The notes under the pieces are model-generated. The model was not told the origin of the DNA and ran no database searches. It saw only the letters and a program-made list of their open reading frames with translations. From Diphasiastrum complanatum (taxonomy: Eukaryota; Streptophyta; Lycopodiopsida; Lycopodiales; Lycopodiaceae): 60,000 nt of DNA. The stretch is from NCBI GenBank assembly GCA_029204225.1, contig CM055096.1, positions 62,602,957 through 62,662,956 of the forward strand, given 5' to 3'. Positions within the stretch are counted from its first letter, which is position 1. Each line of letters begins with the position of its first letter. The translations under genes and the position numbers were made by a program. Shown here in pieces: positions 1 to 10,861 of the stretch.

Positions 1-1957
1 ACTTTATCAGACCAGCCATCATGGAGCGATAATAGGGGTCAGCATCTCGAATGCAACCAGTTTGACCACCTGTGATGCATGTTTGAAGGGTAAGATGTCA
101 CGCATTTCATTCATCAAAGACTCCTACAGAATGACCAAGATTCTAGAGTTAGTGCATTCTGACATCTGTGGGCCTTTCAATGTGATCTCAATAGGAGGCT
201 TGAAATATTATATAACCTTCATTGATGATTATAGCAAATTCGTCAGAGTGTATTTTATTCAGAATAAATCTGAAGCACTTGATAAATTCACAAAATACGT
301 TAATTGGGTTGAAAGATGTACAGGCAACAAGGTTAAACAGATTAGGACAGATTGAGGTGGTGAATACATCTCAAATCGCTTCACTGACTTCTGCAATGAT
401 CATGGCATTATTCACAGAAGGACTGCAGCCTGCACACCGCAGCACAACGATGTTGCAGACAGAAAAAAATAGGACCCTGATGGAAGCTGCCAGATGCATG
501 ATGGCCTACTCGAACTCTTCAAGGGTACTATGGGCTAAAGCAGTAGCTACAGCCACATACATCCAGGACAGGACAGGGAAGTTTGGAGTCCCTCACACGA
601 CACTACACAAGCTATGGTTGGGTAGAAAGCCCAACCTGTCTCACATCAGAATCTTTGATTGTGCAACTTATGCACATATTCCTGATAAGATTTGAAAGAA
701 GCTTGATGAGAAAGCCGGGCAAGGATTTTTGGTAGGTTATGACAACAATTCGTCATAATACAGAGTCTACATGCCAAACACGAACACTGTGAAACAGTGA
801 GAGATGTCAGATTTGATGAGAGCATGACAATGGCCAATGACGATCCTATCAGCTATGAAGTTCTGGAGAGAAAGTACTATGACCTGCCACCAGTGATAGA
901 GGGAGCAGAGGACGAACTCAAAAATGAAGATTTTCAAGTTGTTTCCCATTCAAGTGACGAATCTAAAGATGAAAGATTCAAGAGGCAGCCTATCGCTACA
1001 GTTCATGTAAACCAAGATGGTTTCGGACCTAGCAGAGCAGACAAAGGCAAAGGCGTTGTCGTCCTAGGAGGATCTCCTAGAAGGTCGACAAGTCCACGAA
1101 GAGTGCCAACAAGATATGTGCCAAACAGCTTTGCTTCTACATCAGAAGAGTTCTGTGGATTCAGTGGCAAACCACAGACTTTCGAAAAAGCGATTGAATG
1201 TCCAGAGAAGGACAAGTGGATCCAAGCCATGAACAAAGAGATGGAGTCCATGGGGAAGAATTAGGTATGGACATTGCAGCCATTACCTCATAATCATAAG
1301 ACTGTCAAATGCAAATGGGTTTTCAAACTCAAGTATGGACCAAATGGAAATGTCACAAAATACAAGACAAGACTGGTAGTGAAGGGATTTTCTCAGAGAT
1401 ATGGTATTGACTACTTTGAAACCTTTCCTCCTGTCGTCAAGCATTCGTCCCTACAACTGTTATTTGCATATGCAGCAGCTTACTCAAATTCACTTTCTGA
1501 TTATGCATCCAGAATGCATAGAAGTATCTACGGTCTGAAACAGTCAGCTCGACAATGGTACAAGAAGAAGGATCAAGCCCTGAAATCATTAGGATTCAAG
1601 CCACTGTTGGCTGATTCCAATGTGTATGTCAGAGTCACAGATGGGCAGATCATCATTGTGGCTGTATATGTGGACGACACTTTGATACTTTGCAAGAGTG
1701 AGCAGCTGATTGCTGAAATGAAGACAAACATCTCGAAACATTTTGAGATCGTGGATCTGGGAGAAGCCAGGTGTTACCTAGGCTTACAAATTGAAAGAGA
1801 CTATGAGGGAGGTAAGCTATACCTTCACCAGTCTAGATACATCCAGAAGATTCTAGAGAATTTTGGGATGCTAAACTGCAAAGGAGCAAATACTCCAATG
1901 CTCGCAGGGACGCTGCTGACAAACGATGACTGTCCAAAGATTGAGAAAGAGAGAGAA
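1..1957 (+). mobile_element. Ty1/copia pol remnant (integrase, reverse transcriptase), 5' end outside window
   Basis: Degenerate copia polyprotein. The first 350 bases encode the end of the GAG-pre-integrase zinc region (CDACLKGK) and the start of the integrase core (HSDICGPF, then FIDDYSKFVRVY). An in-frame TGA follows RTD at about 353, where the family has a conserved RSDxGGEY. Integrase continues in another frame to about 690. A linker follows at 797-1264, then reverse transcriptase at 1274-1963 with CKWVFKLKYGPNG, YGLKQSARQWY and the catalytic YVDDTLIL. The RT has an internal deletion: the family's DVxxAFLNG block with its catalytic Asp is missing between FAYAAAYS and HRSIYGLKQ. RNase H is also missing. 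A purine tract (about 1943-1957) looks like the PPT before the 3' LTR. This is a dead element. Confidence 0.9.
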
Positions 1958-3065
1958 TGTTGACGGATCCCCTGATCCAGAGGATCTGTTGGTTATGATT
2001 CTTTTACTTCTTGCTTACAGCTTCTACGGCTTGGTATTTTGCCTGTTACCAGGCTTCATGGCATTCATTAGAAGTCTTCTTGATCTTACAATGCCAAACC
2101 AGCCAGAAGGGACAGATTGTCGTTGTAGTATATTTTTTTTGTCCTGCCTGTCAGAGGACTACTTAGGGTCGTCTCTCTTGAACGCACTTACATTCATACA
2201 TAGATGCAAGCCAAGAACGCTCATTCACATATCAGAGTGCAACCGAAATGAACATTCAGAAGATTTACAGCTATCTACTCCTAACAACGAACTGAATCAG
2301 AGCCTAAACTTTACTAACACTGAGCTACACTTGCATGAATTGACAAACCAAGAAATAGAAAACTAATCCATAGCATGTTAGAAGTCCAAGAATCAAGAAA
2401 CCAACCAGTCTTTTGATTCTTGGACATCCCAAGAATATCAAGAACTGGATTGTAAAGAGATATGCAAGAATTACACCACAGATCCAGTCTATTTAGTTTA
2501 CCTGAATGTTGGTTTCTACATTAATCCACAAACAAGAAAAGAAACTAATCCACTCTATGAAAGCAACAAATCTAATCCACTCTACAGTCCACAACCACAC
2601 ACAAAAGGAGAGAAAGGCAAGATCATAAATGCATCACTCAAGAAACAAGCATGATCAAGGACCTCAATGGATGCACCAAACTCGTGAAGGCTCTTCTCAT
2701 TTCAGCATGGAGTTGATGCAATTCACAAAAAGCTCCTCTTCACAAAGAGGGAGCCTCTTAAATAAGCAAGAGAGCTCCTTAGGTGGCATCCTACTGAAAT
2801 TTCCACATTTCACAAATTACAAGTGGAATAATGCTCTCCACTAGAGGTCACCATCAAAAGGTGGCTCACTCTACTTTCTTTAAGAGGGGTCTACTTACAT
2901 TTATTACATTTGCCTAGAAATACTAGTTCCTACATGGTCATTCCATCTTCCGGGATTTACCACGAGGCTTACACGGTTCTTGCTTGCCATTCCTAACTAG
3001 CATTTCTCGGCTCTCATACTCGGTTCTCAGTATTCCTTAGTCTCGTCTTCTCAGAGACCTCCAAG
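1958..3065 (+). repeat. Probable 3' LTR of the copia remnant
   Basis: Starts with TGTTGACGG straight after a purine tract ending the pol remnant, as a 3' LTR should. The part from about 2586 to 3064 is clearly similar, in the same orientation, to 55384-55833, so the sequence is dispersed. Similarity of a weaker kind is also visible around 2140-2220 against 55150-55310. The right boundary is not resolved: the two copies diverge just after GAGACCTCC near 3065. Confidence 0.6.
2384..2425. repeat. Perfect 13-bp hairpin inside the LTR
   Basis: GTCCAAGAATCAA (2384-2396) is followed 16 bases later by its exact reverse complement TTGATTCTTGGAC (2413-2425). It could form an RNA hairpin in the LTR transcript. 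Function unknown. Confidence 0.6.
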
Positions 3066-4030
3066 TTATGATCATCTGAAATTTTGCAGTTTTGTGAGTA
3101 AAATTGGCAAAATTTGAAATTGTTCTGATTGCATGCCAGTCATTTCCCTAATTTGTAGTACTATGCTTGCATGCTGATTCTCTGAGTGACTCTAACATGC
3201 ATGATGGATTTACAATCGATTTGAGTGGTCATACACATGTGCTCTGACAGTTGGGTAACAAATCAGTGATATTGGCTGACAAAGTCTGTAAAACTGAAGT
3301 TTACGTAAAAAATTTCGGAATGACGTTTTGTGACTGATGTAGTGTGCTTTGCATGCCAGTTTGACATTGGGTTAGTAACATGAAAAATCAGATAGTATTT
3401 CAATTTTTTGATTTCAAGCCTTTTGTACTAACAGTATTTTCGTTAGAATTTTGAATTACGTAAAATAAAGCAAAAATTGAGTCTTCCGAGAAAATCAAAA
3501 TTGCGGTCATTTTTTCATTATCTATGGAATCAGTTTAGATTAGTGAATTGATTAAACTGAGTTTATTAGTCAGAATTGATCACAGTGTTTCACTAAGTCT
3601 AAATTATTTTCTGGTGATAGATAAGTTAAAATTGACAGAAGGAACCGTAATGAAATTGTCGACAGTTTTTACTGTACTATCATTCTTTTAACTTTTGGAG
3701 TTGGGAACTCCCATATTGAAAGTTAAAATTTGAATTTTTTTTCCTTTTTGTTGAATTTCAATTTGGTAAAAATTTGAAATCAATTACTTGTCTGATAGTT
3801 TTCTAATCGATGTTGATCGCTAGAAATCAGTCAAGTGAACGTTTGTGCAAGATACTTGTTAAATTTGAATTAAAATCGTCAAACAATATGAAATGACCAG
3901 ATTAAATGACTAGCAATAGTATTCTTTATCTAGACAGTAAATCTGATAGAATACCGTCTAGCTTCATTAACAACGTAGAAATATTGCATCTACTACACAT
4001 AGATGATGTAAACTCAACAAGAACTTGTCA
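3066..4030. other. AT-rich interval, no gene seen
   Basis: No coding similarity recognised on either strand. The sequence is AT-rich and probably decayed repeat or LTR material. Confidence 0.5.
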
Positions 4031-4036
4031 AAATCA

Positions 4037-4440
4037 CTTATGTAAGTTAATTTACTATTCCAGTCCGTACAACAACTGTACAACAACAGTACTCACACGT
4101 GGAAAAGTTGACAACATGATACAAATTGATCGATACAATCACCACATTACAACATCAAGTACTTCAAGACAAGACGAATGGAATTGCTCACCAACAATTG
4201 TATATTCACACTATATTCACAAGTACAAAGAAAAGAAACTTAAGCACTCAACATGGTCTCGTAAAAGAATTGGCCCAATAATTCTAGAATGAAGCAAAAC
4301 GTGTCACCATCAAACTTAGAAAGTAGCTATAAAGAAATCGATTATTGCTAATTTAACTCTCTCCCTCAATAATCAACATCTCGTTTGATCTATGACTTAT
4401 GCTATTCATGGAACATACCTCCATGATAGTATTACACTTC
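4037..4440 (-). repeat. Copia 3' LTR remnant (minus-strand element)
   Basis: Lies just downstream, on the minus strand, of the copia pol stop at 4463. It begins near a purine tract (GAGGGAGAGAG, about 4360-4375 read on the minus strand). Two blocks, 4037-4115 and 4140-4440, match in inverted orientation 6066-6150 and 6300-6640, which belong to a related element on the plus strand. Confidence 0.7.
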
Positions 4441-4462
4441 AATATTGACAAAGAAAAACTTT

Positions 4463-5430
4463 TTAAATAGCTATTTCTATGCCAAGCTTTGTTCTAAATG
4501 TCTCAAACTTGTCATTATATAAGGCTTTTGTGAATATATTAGCAAGTTGTAACATCATAGAGCAATGCGTAATATTAAAATCTTCATATTGTAACTTTTC
4601 ATGCACAAAATGATAATATATGTCAATGTGTTTAGTTCTTGCATGAAACACTGAATTTTTGGCCAATTGTATCCCGTTTGGCTATCACTGAAGATAATAA
4701 TAGGGTGTGTTTGTTTCATACTAATCTCACTCAACAATATTCGCAGCCAAACAACTTCTTAAGTAGTAGAACTTAACACTTTATACTTAGCTTCTGTTGA
4801 TGAAAGAGAAATGGTGTCTTGCTTATTACTAGACCATGAAAAATAGCCATTTCCAAAGTTGAAAGCATACCCAATAGTTGACTTCCTATCATCTTTATTG
4901 CCATCCCAATTAGCATCAACATAACTTTGTAATCTAGGTGAAGTGTCTTGCTTCCTATAAACCAAGCCAAGGTTGGGTGTGCCCTTCACGTACCTCAAGA
5001 TACTTTTTGTTGTGATGTTGTTGAGGTGGCTAAACCATATTCTTCTGGTTTTGCAGCATCCAATTTGTAAAGGGCGCAGTTACTATCTCGATGCCCCTTG
5101 CCACCACTTTATGTTGTGATCCATATCCTTCATTAGACACCCATCCTTGACAAATTCAACCTTTAGATGCTAATTTGCCATCACACCAGTAGAAAGAAAA
5201 CTCTTTTGAATCCATGAACATAAAGCACATTGGGAATATTTTTGATCTTACCATCGAGAAACTGCATAGGTACATTGCCGACGTCCTGAATTTGGCATTC
5301 CTCCCCATTGGCCTGTGTGACCTTGTCCCCATCATAAATAGGTGAAATTTTTTTGAACCAATCACATTTTCCAGTCATATGCCAAAGCTTTGTTGCAAAC
5401 TATATTTGGAGGAGAATCCATTTCTAGTGA
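4463..5430 (-). mobile_element. Copia element remnant: protease region fused to RNase H
   Basis: Minus strand. From 5430 down to about 5030 the translation shows the copia protease and following region (HMTGKCDWF, then NIPNVLYVHGFKR) in two frames. From about 5010 to 4463 it jumps straight to the end of RNase H: MRYVKGTPNLGLVYR, YVDANWDGN, SLSSTEAKY, then FHARTKHIDIYYHFV and a terminal TKAL. Integrase and reverse transcriptase are absent, so a large internal deletion joined the two parts. The DSG protease motif is not readable. Non-functional. Confidence 0.85.
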
Positions 5431-5703
5431 GTGCTTTGGAGGTATCACCAATTCTAGAGTGTGCTATTGTGATTGCTTGTCAAAATCAAGCATTTTCAAG
5501 TGTAGAATGGGAATTTTTGTAATCCAAAACTCAATTTAGGTCAAAATACTTGTAGTAGGACAATTTCTCTCCCTATTAGTTGGATTGTGGCAATTTTTAG
5601 TGCATAAGAAAGGGAAAACATCATTCTTCAAGATTTTATTTCAAGTTTCTAGCTTTTGCATGTAAAATGTGAATGATTCAATTTGTGTACTTTTGTGGAA
5701 ACC

Positions 5704-6060
5704 CTAAAATTGATTGGATCTCTTGTGTTTGAAGTTGTTGGACTTTTCAATTGTTGCTTGTTTCTTCGACATCCATGAGATAGCTCCATCACCTATGAAA
5801 ATAGCATAAGAATTTATGGATTTTCTATCCATTTGATCTCCAACAAAGTTCAAATCTGAAAATCTATACAAGTTAGTTGATGATCCTCGATAAACAATGC
5901 CAAAATCTCTAGAACTCGAGATGTACCTCAATACTCTCTTGCTTCCAATGCTTCACACTAGGATCACACATAAATTGACTTGATCTACCAACATAATAGC
6001 TAACATCAGGTCTTTGCATTTTGGTGATGATATAGTGGATTCTTGTGTATAGAATGCTAT
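5704..6060 (-). mobile_element. Copia RNase H fragment
   Basis: The minus-strand translation gives the region leading into RNase H (RPDVSYYVG, then QFMCDPSVKHW) and its start (MRYISSSRDFGIVYRG, DRKSINSYAIFIGDGAISW, SKKQATI). It is frameshifted and cut at both ends. It abuts a plus-strand copia remnant at about 6060 and is a separate element from the one at 4463-5430, which has its own RNase H. Confidence 0.85.
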
Positions 6061-6660
6061 TTTTCTTATATGTATGAGTTTTCACGTGTGAGTACAGTTT
6101 TTGTACGGCTGTTGTACGGATTGGAACAATAAATTAATTTAGATAAGTGTGATGTATTTACAAAGTCGCTATGTAGAGACAAGTTTGAAAATTTTAGACT
6201 AAAGTTTGGCATTGAACTAATATCTTGAAAGTTGTGTAAGTTGTTGTTGAACATGTTTTACGTCTTACTTGTAACATCGTTATGGAGTATACTTTATCTT
6301 TGAGTTGGAAGTGACTATGCTATCATGGAGGCACGTTCTATGAGTAGTTTGCTTACTACTAAGTAGATGACATTAATTATTGAGGGAGAGAGTTGAAAAG
6401 GCAATAATTGACGTGTGTATCAATTTGATGATTACTTGCCATATTGGACAGCTACTTTCTCTCCTAGTTTTTAGATAGAGGGACGATCTTTCTTGTGCCC
6501 CTATTTAGTTAGCCTTTCTTGTACTTGGATAAAGTAGTGTGAATATATAGTTTTCGATGTGTGAGCAATCCTGTGAATTCTTGTCTTGAAGTGCTTGTGG
6601 AAGTGCTGTGGTGATTGTGGTGATTAATAACGTTGTTGTCTCCTAGCTTCAAAACATTAT
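6060..6660 (+). mobile_element. Copia remnant: 5' LTR end fused to pol terminus, then PPT and 3' LTR
   Basis: Plus strand. 6066-6147 matches the 3' end of the LTR of the element at 4037-4440 (inverted). It is followed directly by the last codons of copia pol (TKSLCRDKFENFRLKFGIE, stop near 6209), homologous to the pol terminus at 4463-4530. A purine tract (GAGGGAGAGAG, about 6384-6394) and LTR sequence to about 6640 follow. The whole internal region has been deleted, leaving LTR, pol tail, LTR. Confidence 0.75.
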
Positions 6661-6719
6661 TCTTATCACTCAACCAATTAAGTGCCACACAAAAAAACTT
6701 TTGATGAAACAAATACTAG

Positions 6720-7480
6720 TGACCACGCCACACTGGAGTAATTCCACAAAGGAATATTGGACTATTTATAGTCATATTGACTACTTATACTAGAAAAATT
6801 ATTAAAATCCCAATTGATAGGTATTCTTACCATATCAATCCAATGATTATCGTCAGTGACAAAAAACCTACAGAAATCCAAAAAAAAACATCAATAAAGA
6901 CATAATCACTGTAGCCAATTGATTATCTAAGTACTCGATAACTACAATTATTGTTTTCTACTTAATAATGGAATTTTACAAATTTGTAACACTTTTTCAA
7001 ATAGTACAGTAGTTTGTAATCTAGTAACTTGAAACAAATCAAGTTGGTAGCTGATTATATGGGTCTCAAGTATGTAACCTTTGAAATGCAAATACTGAAC
7101 CTCCGTCTTACACAATATCTCACAAAACTGGCTTTCAACCGAACTATATTAATAGCTTTTTTAAAAAGAAGTTGATTTAGTCAGTTCTCTCATAATTATT
7201 ACTGAATTCAATTTATAACATACATTGTTACATTACAATAGAAATTCATAATTCTAATTTTCATTATCACTTCATTGAGTTATCGATTATTTGCACAAAA
7301 CACAAAATTCCATTTTCTGACAGAGAATCAATATCAATACCATGCAAAGCCCATAACCACTTGAAACTATTGTAGACCACTCATTCAACAATCTAGAAAC
7401 ACACTACCACTGATTTCAAGTCCCCAGATAAGATTTCATGCACACACCACATGCATAAGTGTTTCGCTAAAAATATTTGC
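6720..7480. other. AT-rich interval, no gene seen
   Basis: No recognisable coding or repeat structure. Only low-complexity AT-rich sequence. Confidence 0.5.
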
Positions 7481-7489
7481 GTAAAGTTG

Positions 7490-7640
7490 CCGCCCCCAGG
7501 TGGCGTCGGGCAGGCAGGTGGGTGGCACCAGGCGGGCAGGCCGGGCAAGCCCAGGTGGCGCCGGGCAGGCAGCGCCACCAGCGCTAGGTGGGTGGCGCCG
7601 GGCAGGCCCAGGTGGCACCGGGAACCGGGCAGGTGGCATT
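7490..7640. repeat. GC-rich irregular tandem repeat (GGTGGCGCCGGGCAGGC-like units)
   Basis: About 150 bases built from variants of GGTGGCRCCGGGCAGG with units of roughly 17-30 bases, in a region otherwise AT-rich. The open frames on both strands here are a by-product of the GC-rich repeat, and no protein family is recognised. Confidence 0.75.
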
Positions 7641-7679
7641 GGGCAGCTTCACACCCACCTGCACACATGTGAGTAAGCA

Positions 7680-8270
7680 GGTGGGTTCAATTATATATAG
7701 GTACTAGTTTATCTCATAGATTTGCTTATGGGATAAACCCTAGTGCCCGACACGTGGCACCAGGGCAAGCAGTTTAAAAAAAAAAAAAAAAACCTCCTTG
7801 CCTGGCCCACCCTGACGCATGCGTAGGGTGCTAAAAATAAGAGGAGCCCTTCATATACCATATTATCCATAAATGGACAAAGCATATAAGAGTAAATCCA
7901 GTATTTCTTAAGAGACCTTGAGATTTAATTTTTTGATGGAGAGCATCATGTTTGTTGTTATTGGATAGAAGAGAAGGCCCACCAAGCCTATGTTGTGAAG
8001 GGCGTGTATCAACTGTTTGGGTGAAGGGTGTAAATCCAAAGCAACTTTCTTAACTAAAGACTTTACTCAATTTGAAGGGTGCTACAAGGTTTTCTAAAAT
8101 TATAAACTTTCAACTCGAAAGGCTAAAATAAAATTGCATCTCTATGAAAGAAAAATAGGTTGTGAAGAGGTGGGAAGGTTTCAAAATGCAAGCCAAGAGA
8201 CCCACTATGCACATGCGTGTGTGAAATGGGGATTGAGAAAGACATAAAAATAGGAAACAAATGAGGGGAT
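7680..8270. other. Non-coding interval with a poly(A) run
   Basis: Contains an A17 run near 7776-7792 and no recognised gene. Confidence 0.5.
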
Positions 8271-8283
8271 ATGTGTGACTCAT

Positions 8284-8492
8284 AGTCAGTATTGCGAGCT
8301 ATCATTAGCGAGTGCACCACAAAGCCATCTGCAATGCCTCTGCTGCACAGGCCCCACTCCATCCAAGGGGAGAGAGAGAGAGATTTTTTTTCCCTTATGT
8401 CCATCCATCACCATTGGATGGAGTGGGGCCAGCACTGTAGCTGCTCTTGCAGTGCACTCCTTAAGCATTCCCAATATTGCGCGCTTGTGTCT
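8284..8492. repeat. Fold-back (MITE-like) element
   Basis: Two imperfect inverted arms of about 75-85 bases flank a loop of roughly 50 bases that contains a GA run. The inner arm ends are GGCCCCACTCCATCCAA (left) and its reverse complement TTGGATGGAGTGGGGCC (right), a perfect 17-bp match. The outer parts (GTATTGCGAGC on the left, CAATATTGCGCGC on the right) still pair imperfectly. There is no coding capacity. A duplicated target site was not identified, so a MITE is the likely but unproven class. Confidence 0.65.
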
Positions 8493-8499
8493 AAAAAGA

Positions 8500-9020
8500 G
8501 CCTAAGCATCTTGTTATAGAGAGGATTTTTCATAGGAAAAAACTACCCTTCAAAGTTCAATCTACAATCTAAAGGAAAAGGCCAAGTGTTTGGGAAAGTT
8601 GGCATCTCTTGAGAATGGAATCAACATCTTTCATCGAAAATCGATTTCATAAATATTTACAAGAAGTTGACTTTCAAAAAATCGACAACTTTTTTAAACG
8701 CGAGAAATTTTAGGTTTGTCATTTCCACATGGAGTAAATTTTTGTTTAGTAAACTAGGTAGATCCTTTTTTAAGTTACATAAATTTATTGAGTCAATAAA
8801 ATAAATTTGTGATTTAAATATTTAATGTTTTGTGGGCAAAAAATTTGTGATGTAGGATCTAGAAGGCAAAAACTCTCAAAACCGATACGATAGCTTCAAA
8901 ACAAAATGCACCAAATTGGAAGGAAACCTCAAGGGGTTTGCCCAACACTCGAAAAGGCCCTTCCTTCATTGTAAAGTCTATGTTGGCACAATGAGGAGGT
9001 GGGTGGGTCCCATGCAGCCA
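8500..9020. other. Upstream region of the stress-protein gene
   Basis: No gene seen. Presumably holds the promoter of the gene starting at 9109. No TATA box could be placed with confidence. Confidence 0.4.
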
Positions 9021-9067
9021 CATGGAGATGGAGGCTGCCGCCCTGGATCATGGCATGGGTTACAAAA

Positions 9068-9100
9068 GAGCGAGCGAGAGCGAGAGCGAGAGAGAGGGGG
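9068..9100 (+). repeat. GA/GC microsatellite in probable 5' leader
   Basis: Run of GAGCGAGAGCGAGAG-type repeats ending just before ATG 9109. It is read through by the longer frame starting at ATG 9022, but looks like untranslated leader. Confidence 0.6.
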
Positions 9101-9108
9101 GGAAAGAG

Positions 9109-10861
9109 ATGGCGGAAGAGGAGGGCAAGGGGATGGGAGGAGGGGTGAAGGGGAAGGGGAGAGAGCTGCTGATAGCAGTGGACGATTCGGAGGGCAGCTC
9201 CCGAGCTGTGGATTACGTTTTGTCTACAATTGCTGGTCCTGCTGACTCCATCACTCTGCTACATGTACGCCCTGAGCTTGACGACAACGGTACCTTACCC
9301 CTCACTTCCCCTTTTCATCTCTTTTGCCTTTAAATTCTGTCATTACTTGTCGATCCATTTTTATACTGGTGATCCGGTGTAAAGAAATCTTTCAATTACA
9401 GCAATTGGTCCTCTAATGCGTCATGTGTTGGTAAGGACTTTCCTTTCCTTTAGGTGACGTCGGGAGGTCGAGTCCAATAAGCACAAATGAGGAGATACAA
9501 CAACCCAGAAAAAAATCAGAGTAGTTAGAGATGATGATCTGTATTTATTGCAGTGGATATGTTCTATGGCGGTCCAGCCTGGCTAGATGAAGTGGAGAAG
9601 AAATACATAGAGCGAAGCGAGGCTATACTCAATAGATTCGAGCACGAAGTGAAACAGCATCAGGTCAGAAATCAGAGCCCCTTATTTTGTTCAATCAATT
9701 TCAGTACAAGATTATGGCCCGAAAAGCTACTAATTCATTTTGGATTTAGTGAGAAATCTTAGTTCCAGAACTTTTCTGAGACATAAAAACCCAGCCCTAA
9801 TTCCAGGGCAAAGGGTTCTCAATCACTACCCTTGGGCAAGGGTTCTTAAATCCAGGAAAGTTCGAGGGCCAAGACTTTCCACTCTGTAAACACACCTTAT
9901 TATTTTTTATGCTCAGAGCGAAATCTATGCTGTGGACCCGTAAAGCACCTGAAGGGCATAAGCCCATGGGCTTTATGCCTGTGAATGCCCTTGGCTCCAC
10001 AAGCCAGGGTTTTGTGGATATAGTTGCACAAATGTTGAAGCCCGCAGCGCTTAAGCCCAAGACTGATTTCAGGCCATGCAAGTCTGCATCGTGATAACTA
10101 GTTTTAAGGGGCATCATAGCATTTAGTCTAGACTATGGATGATGAAGTTGATGCTCTATTACTTTGTGGACTCCACAGAATCAAAGATCGCTCTTCCCTT
10201 CTTTGGTTATGTTCATGCACTATCCTAGATTCAACATTGATACATGATTACTGGCCAATATGGAAGTAAATAGTAAATTAGTATCTGTCTGGGAAATGGG
10301 TGTCAAGAATAGTTAATATTGACTAACAAAAAGGAAATGGCTTGCTTAGTTAGTATCAACGAACAAATAAGTTCAGACCACACCTTGCGTGCCATATTTA
10401 TTCTAATTCAGTGACATTTTTAAAGCAGATCAATTGCAAGACTCTCAGTTTGAAGGGAGATCCTCGAATTAAGATTGTGGAAGCCGTCAAGGATCTATCA
10501 CCGGACCTTCTTATTATTGGGAGCAGGGGCCATGGCAAGATTAAACGGTGCGACTTGTTTTAACTCTAGTTCTGTCCAATTCCTGTCCTATAATGGCACG
10601 TGCTCAGAACAGTCGCTATGCCTGAAAGCTCAAACTTTTGCATGTTGTCCAAAGTGTGTTGTGATTTTTATCTCGTTCTGAAAGCTTGTGTTTGTGGTTT
10701 GCAGAGTTCTGTTGGGTAGTATCAGTGACTATGCTGCACACCATGCAGAATGTTCTGTACTGATTGTCAAAAGCCCATCAACTGCAGAATCTTCATCAGT
10801 TCTTGAGGCTCTGGTTCCTGGAATGGAACAACTTAGTAAAGTAGTTCAATCTGCCCATTGA
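9109..10861 (+). CDS. Universal stress protein (UspA family), four exons
   Basis: Predicted exons: 9109-9289, 9554-9663, 10429-10547 and 10705-10861. All introns are GT-AG and the frame stays open, giving 188 residues. The start of the domain reads RELLIAVDDSEGSSRAVDY, followed by the beta-2 strand SITLLHVRP. Exon 3 reads DLLIIGSRGHGKIKR and exon 4 VLLGSISDYAAHHAECSVLI. Together they give the family's ATP-binding signature G-2x-G-9x-G-S, so this should be an ATP-binding cytosolic single-domain USP. ATG 9022 is in frame and would add 29 residues, but these are encoded by the GA microsatellite, so ATG 9109 is preferred. Length and intron pattern suit plant USPs. Role in stress signalling is inferred from the family. 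No defect seen. Confidence 0.9.

Noticed and set aside
3906-4292. Open frame of 128 codons on the plus strand
   Set aside because: Lies within the inverted LTR remnant, and its translation partly matches the open frames of the partner LTR at 6066-6712. It is LTR sequence, not a gene.
7393-7672. Overlapping open frames on both strands, Pro/Ala/Gly-rich
   Set aside because: Produced by the GC-rich tandem repeat, which has few stop codons in any frame.
8916-9245. 109-codon frame overlapping the stress-protein exon 1
   Set aside because: Different frame, rich in Arg/Glu from the GA repeat. The other frame carries the USP domain and splices cleanly.
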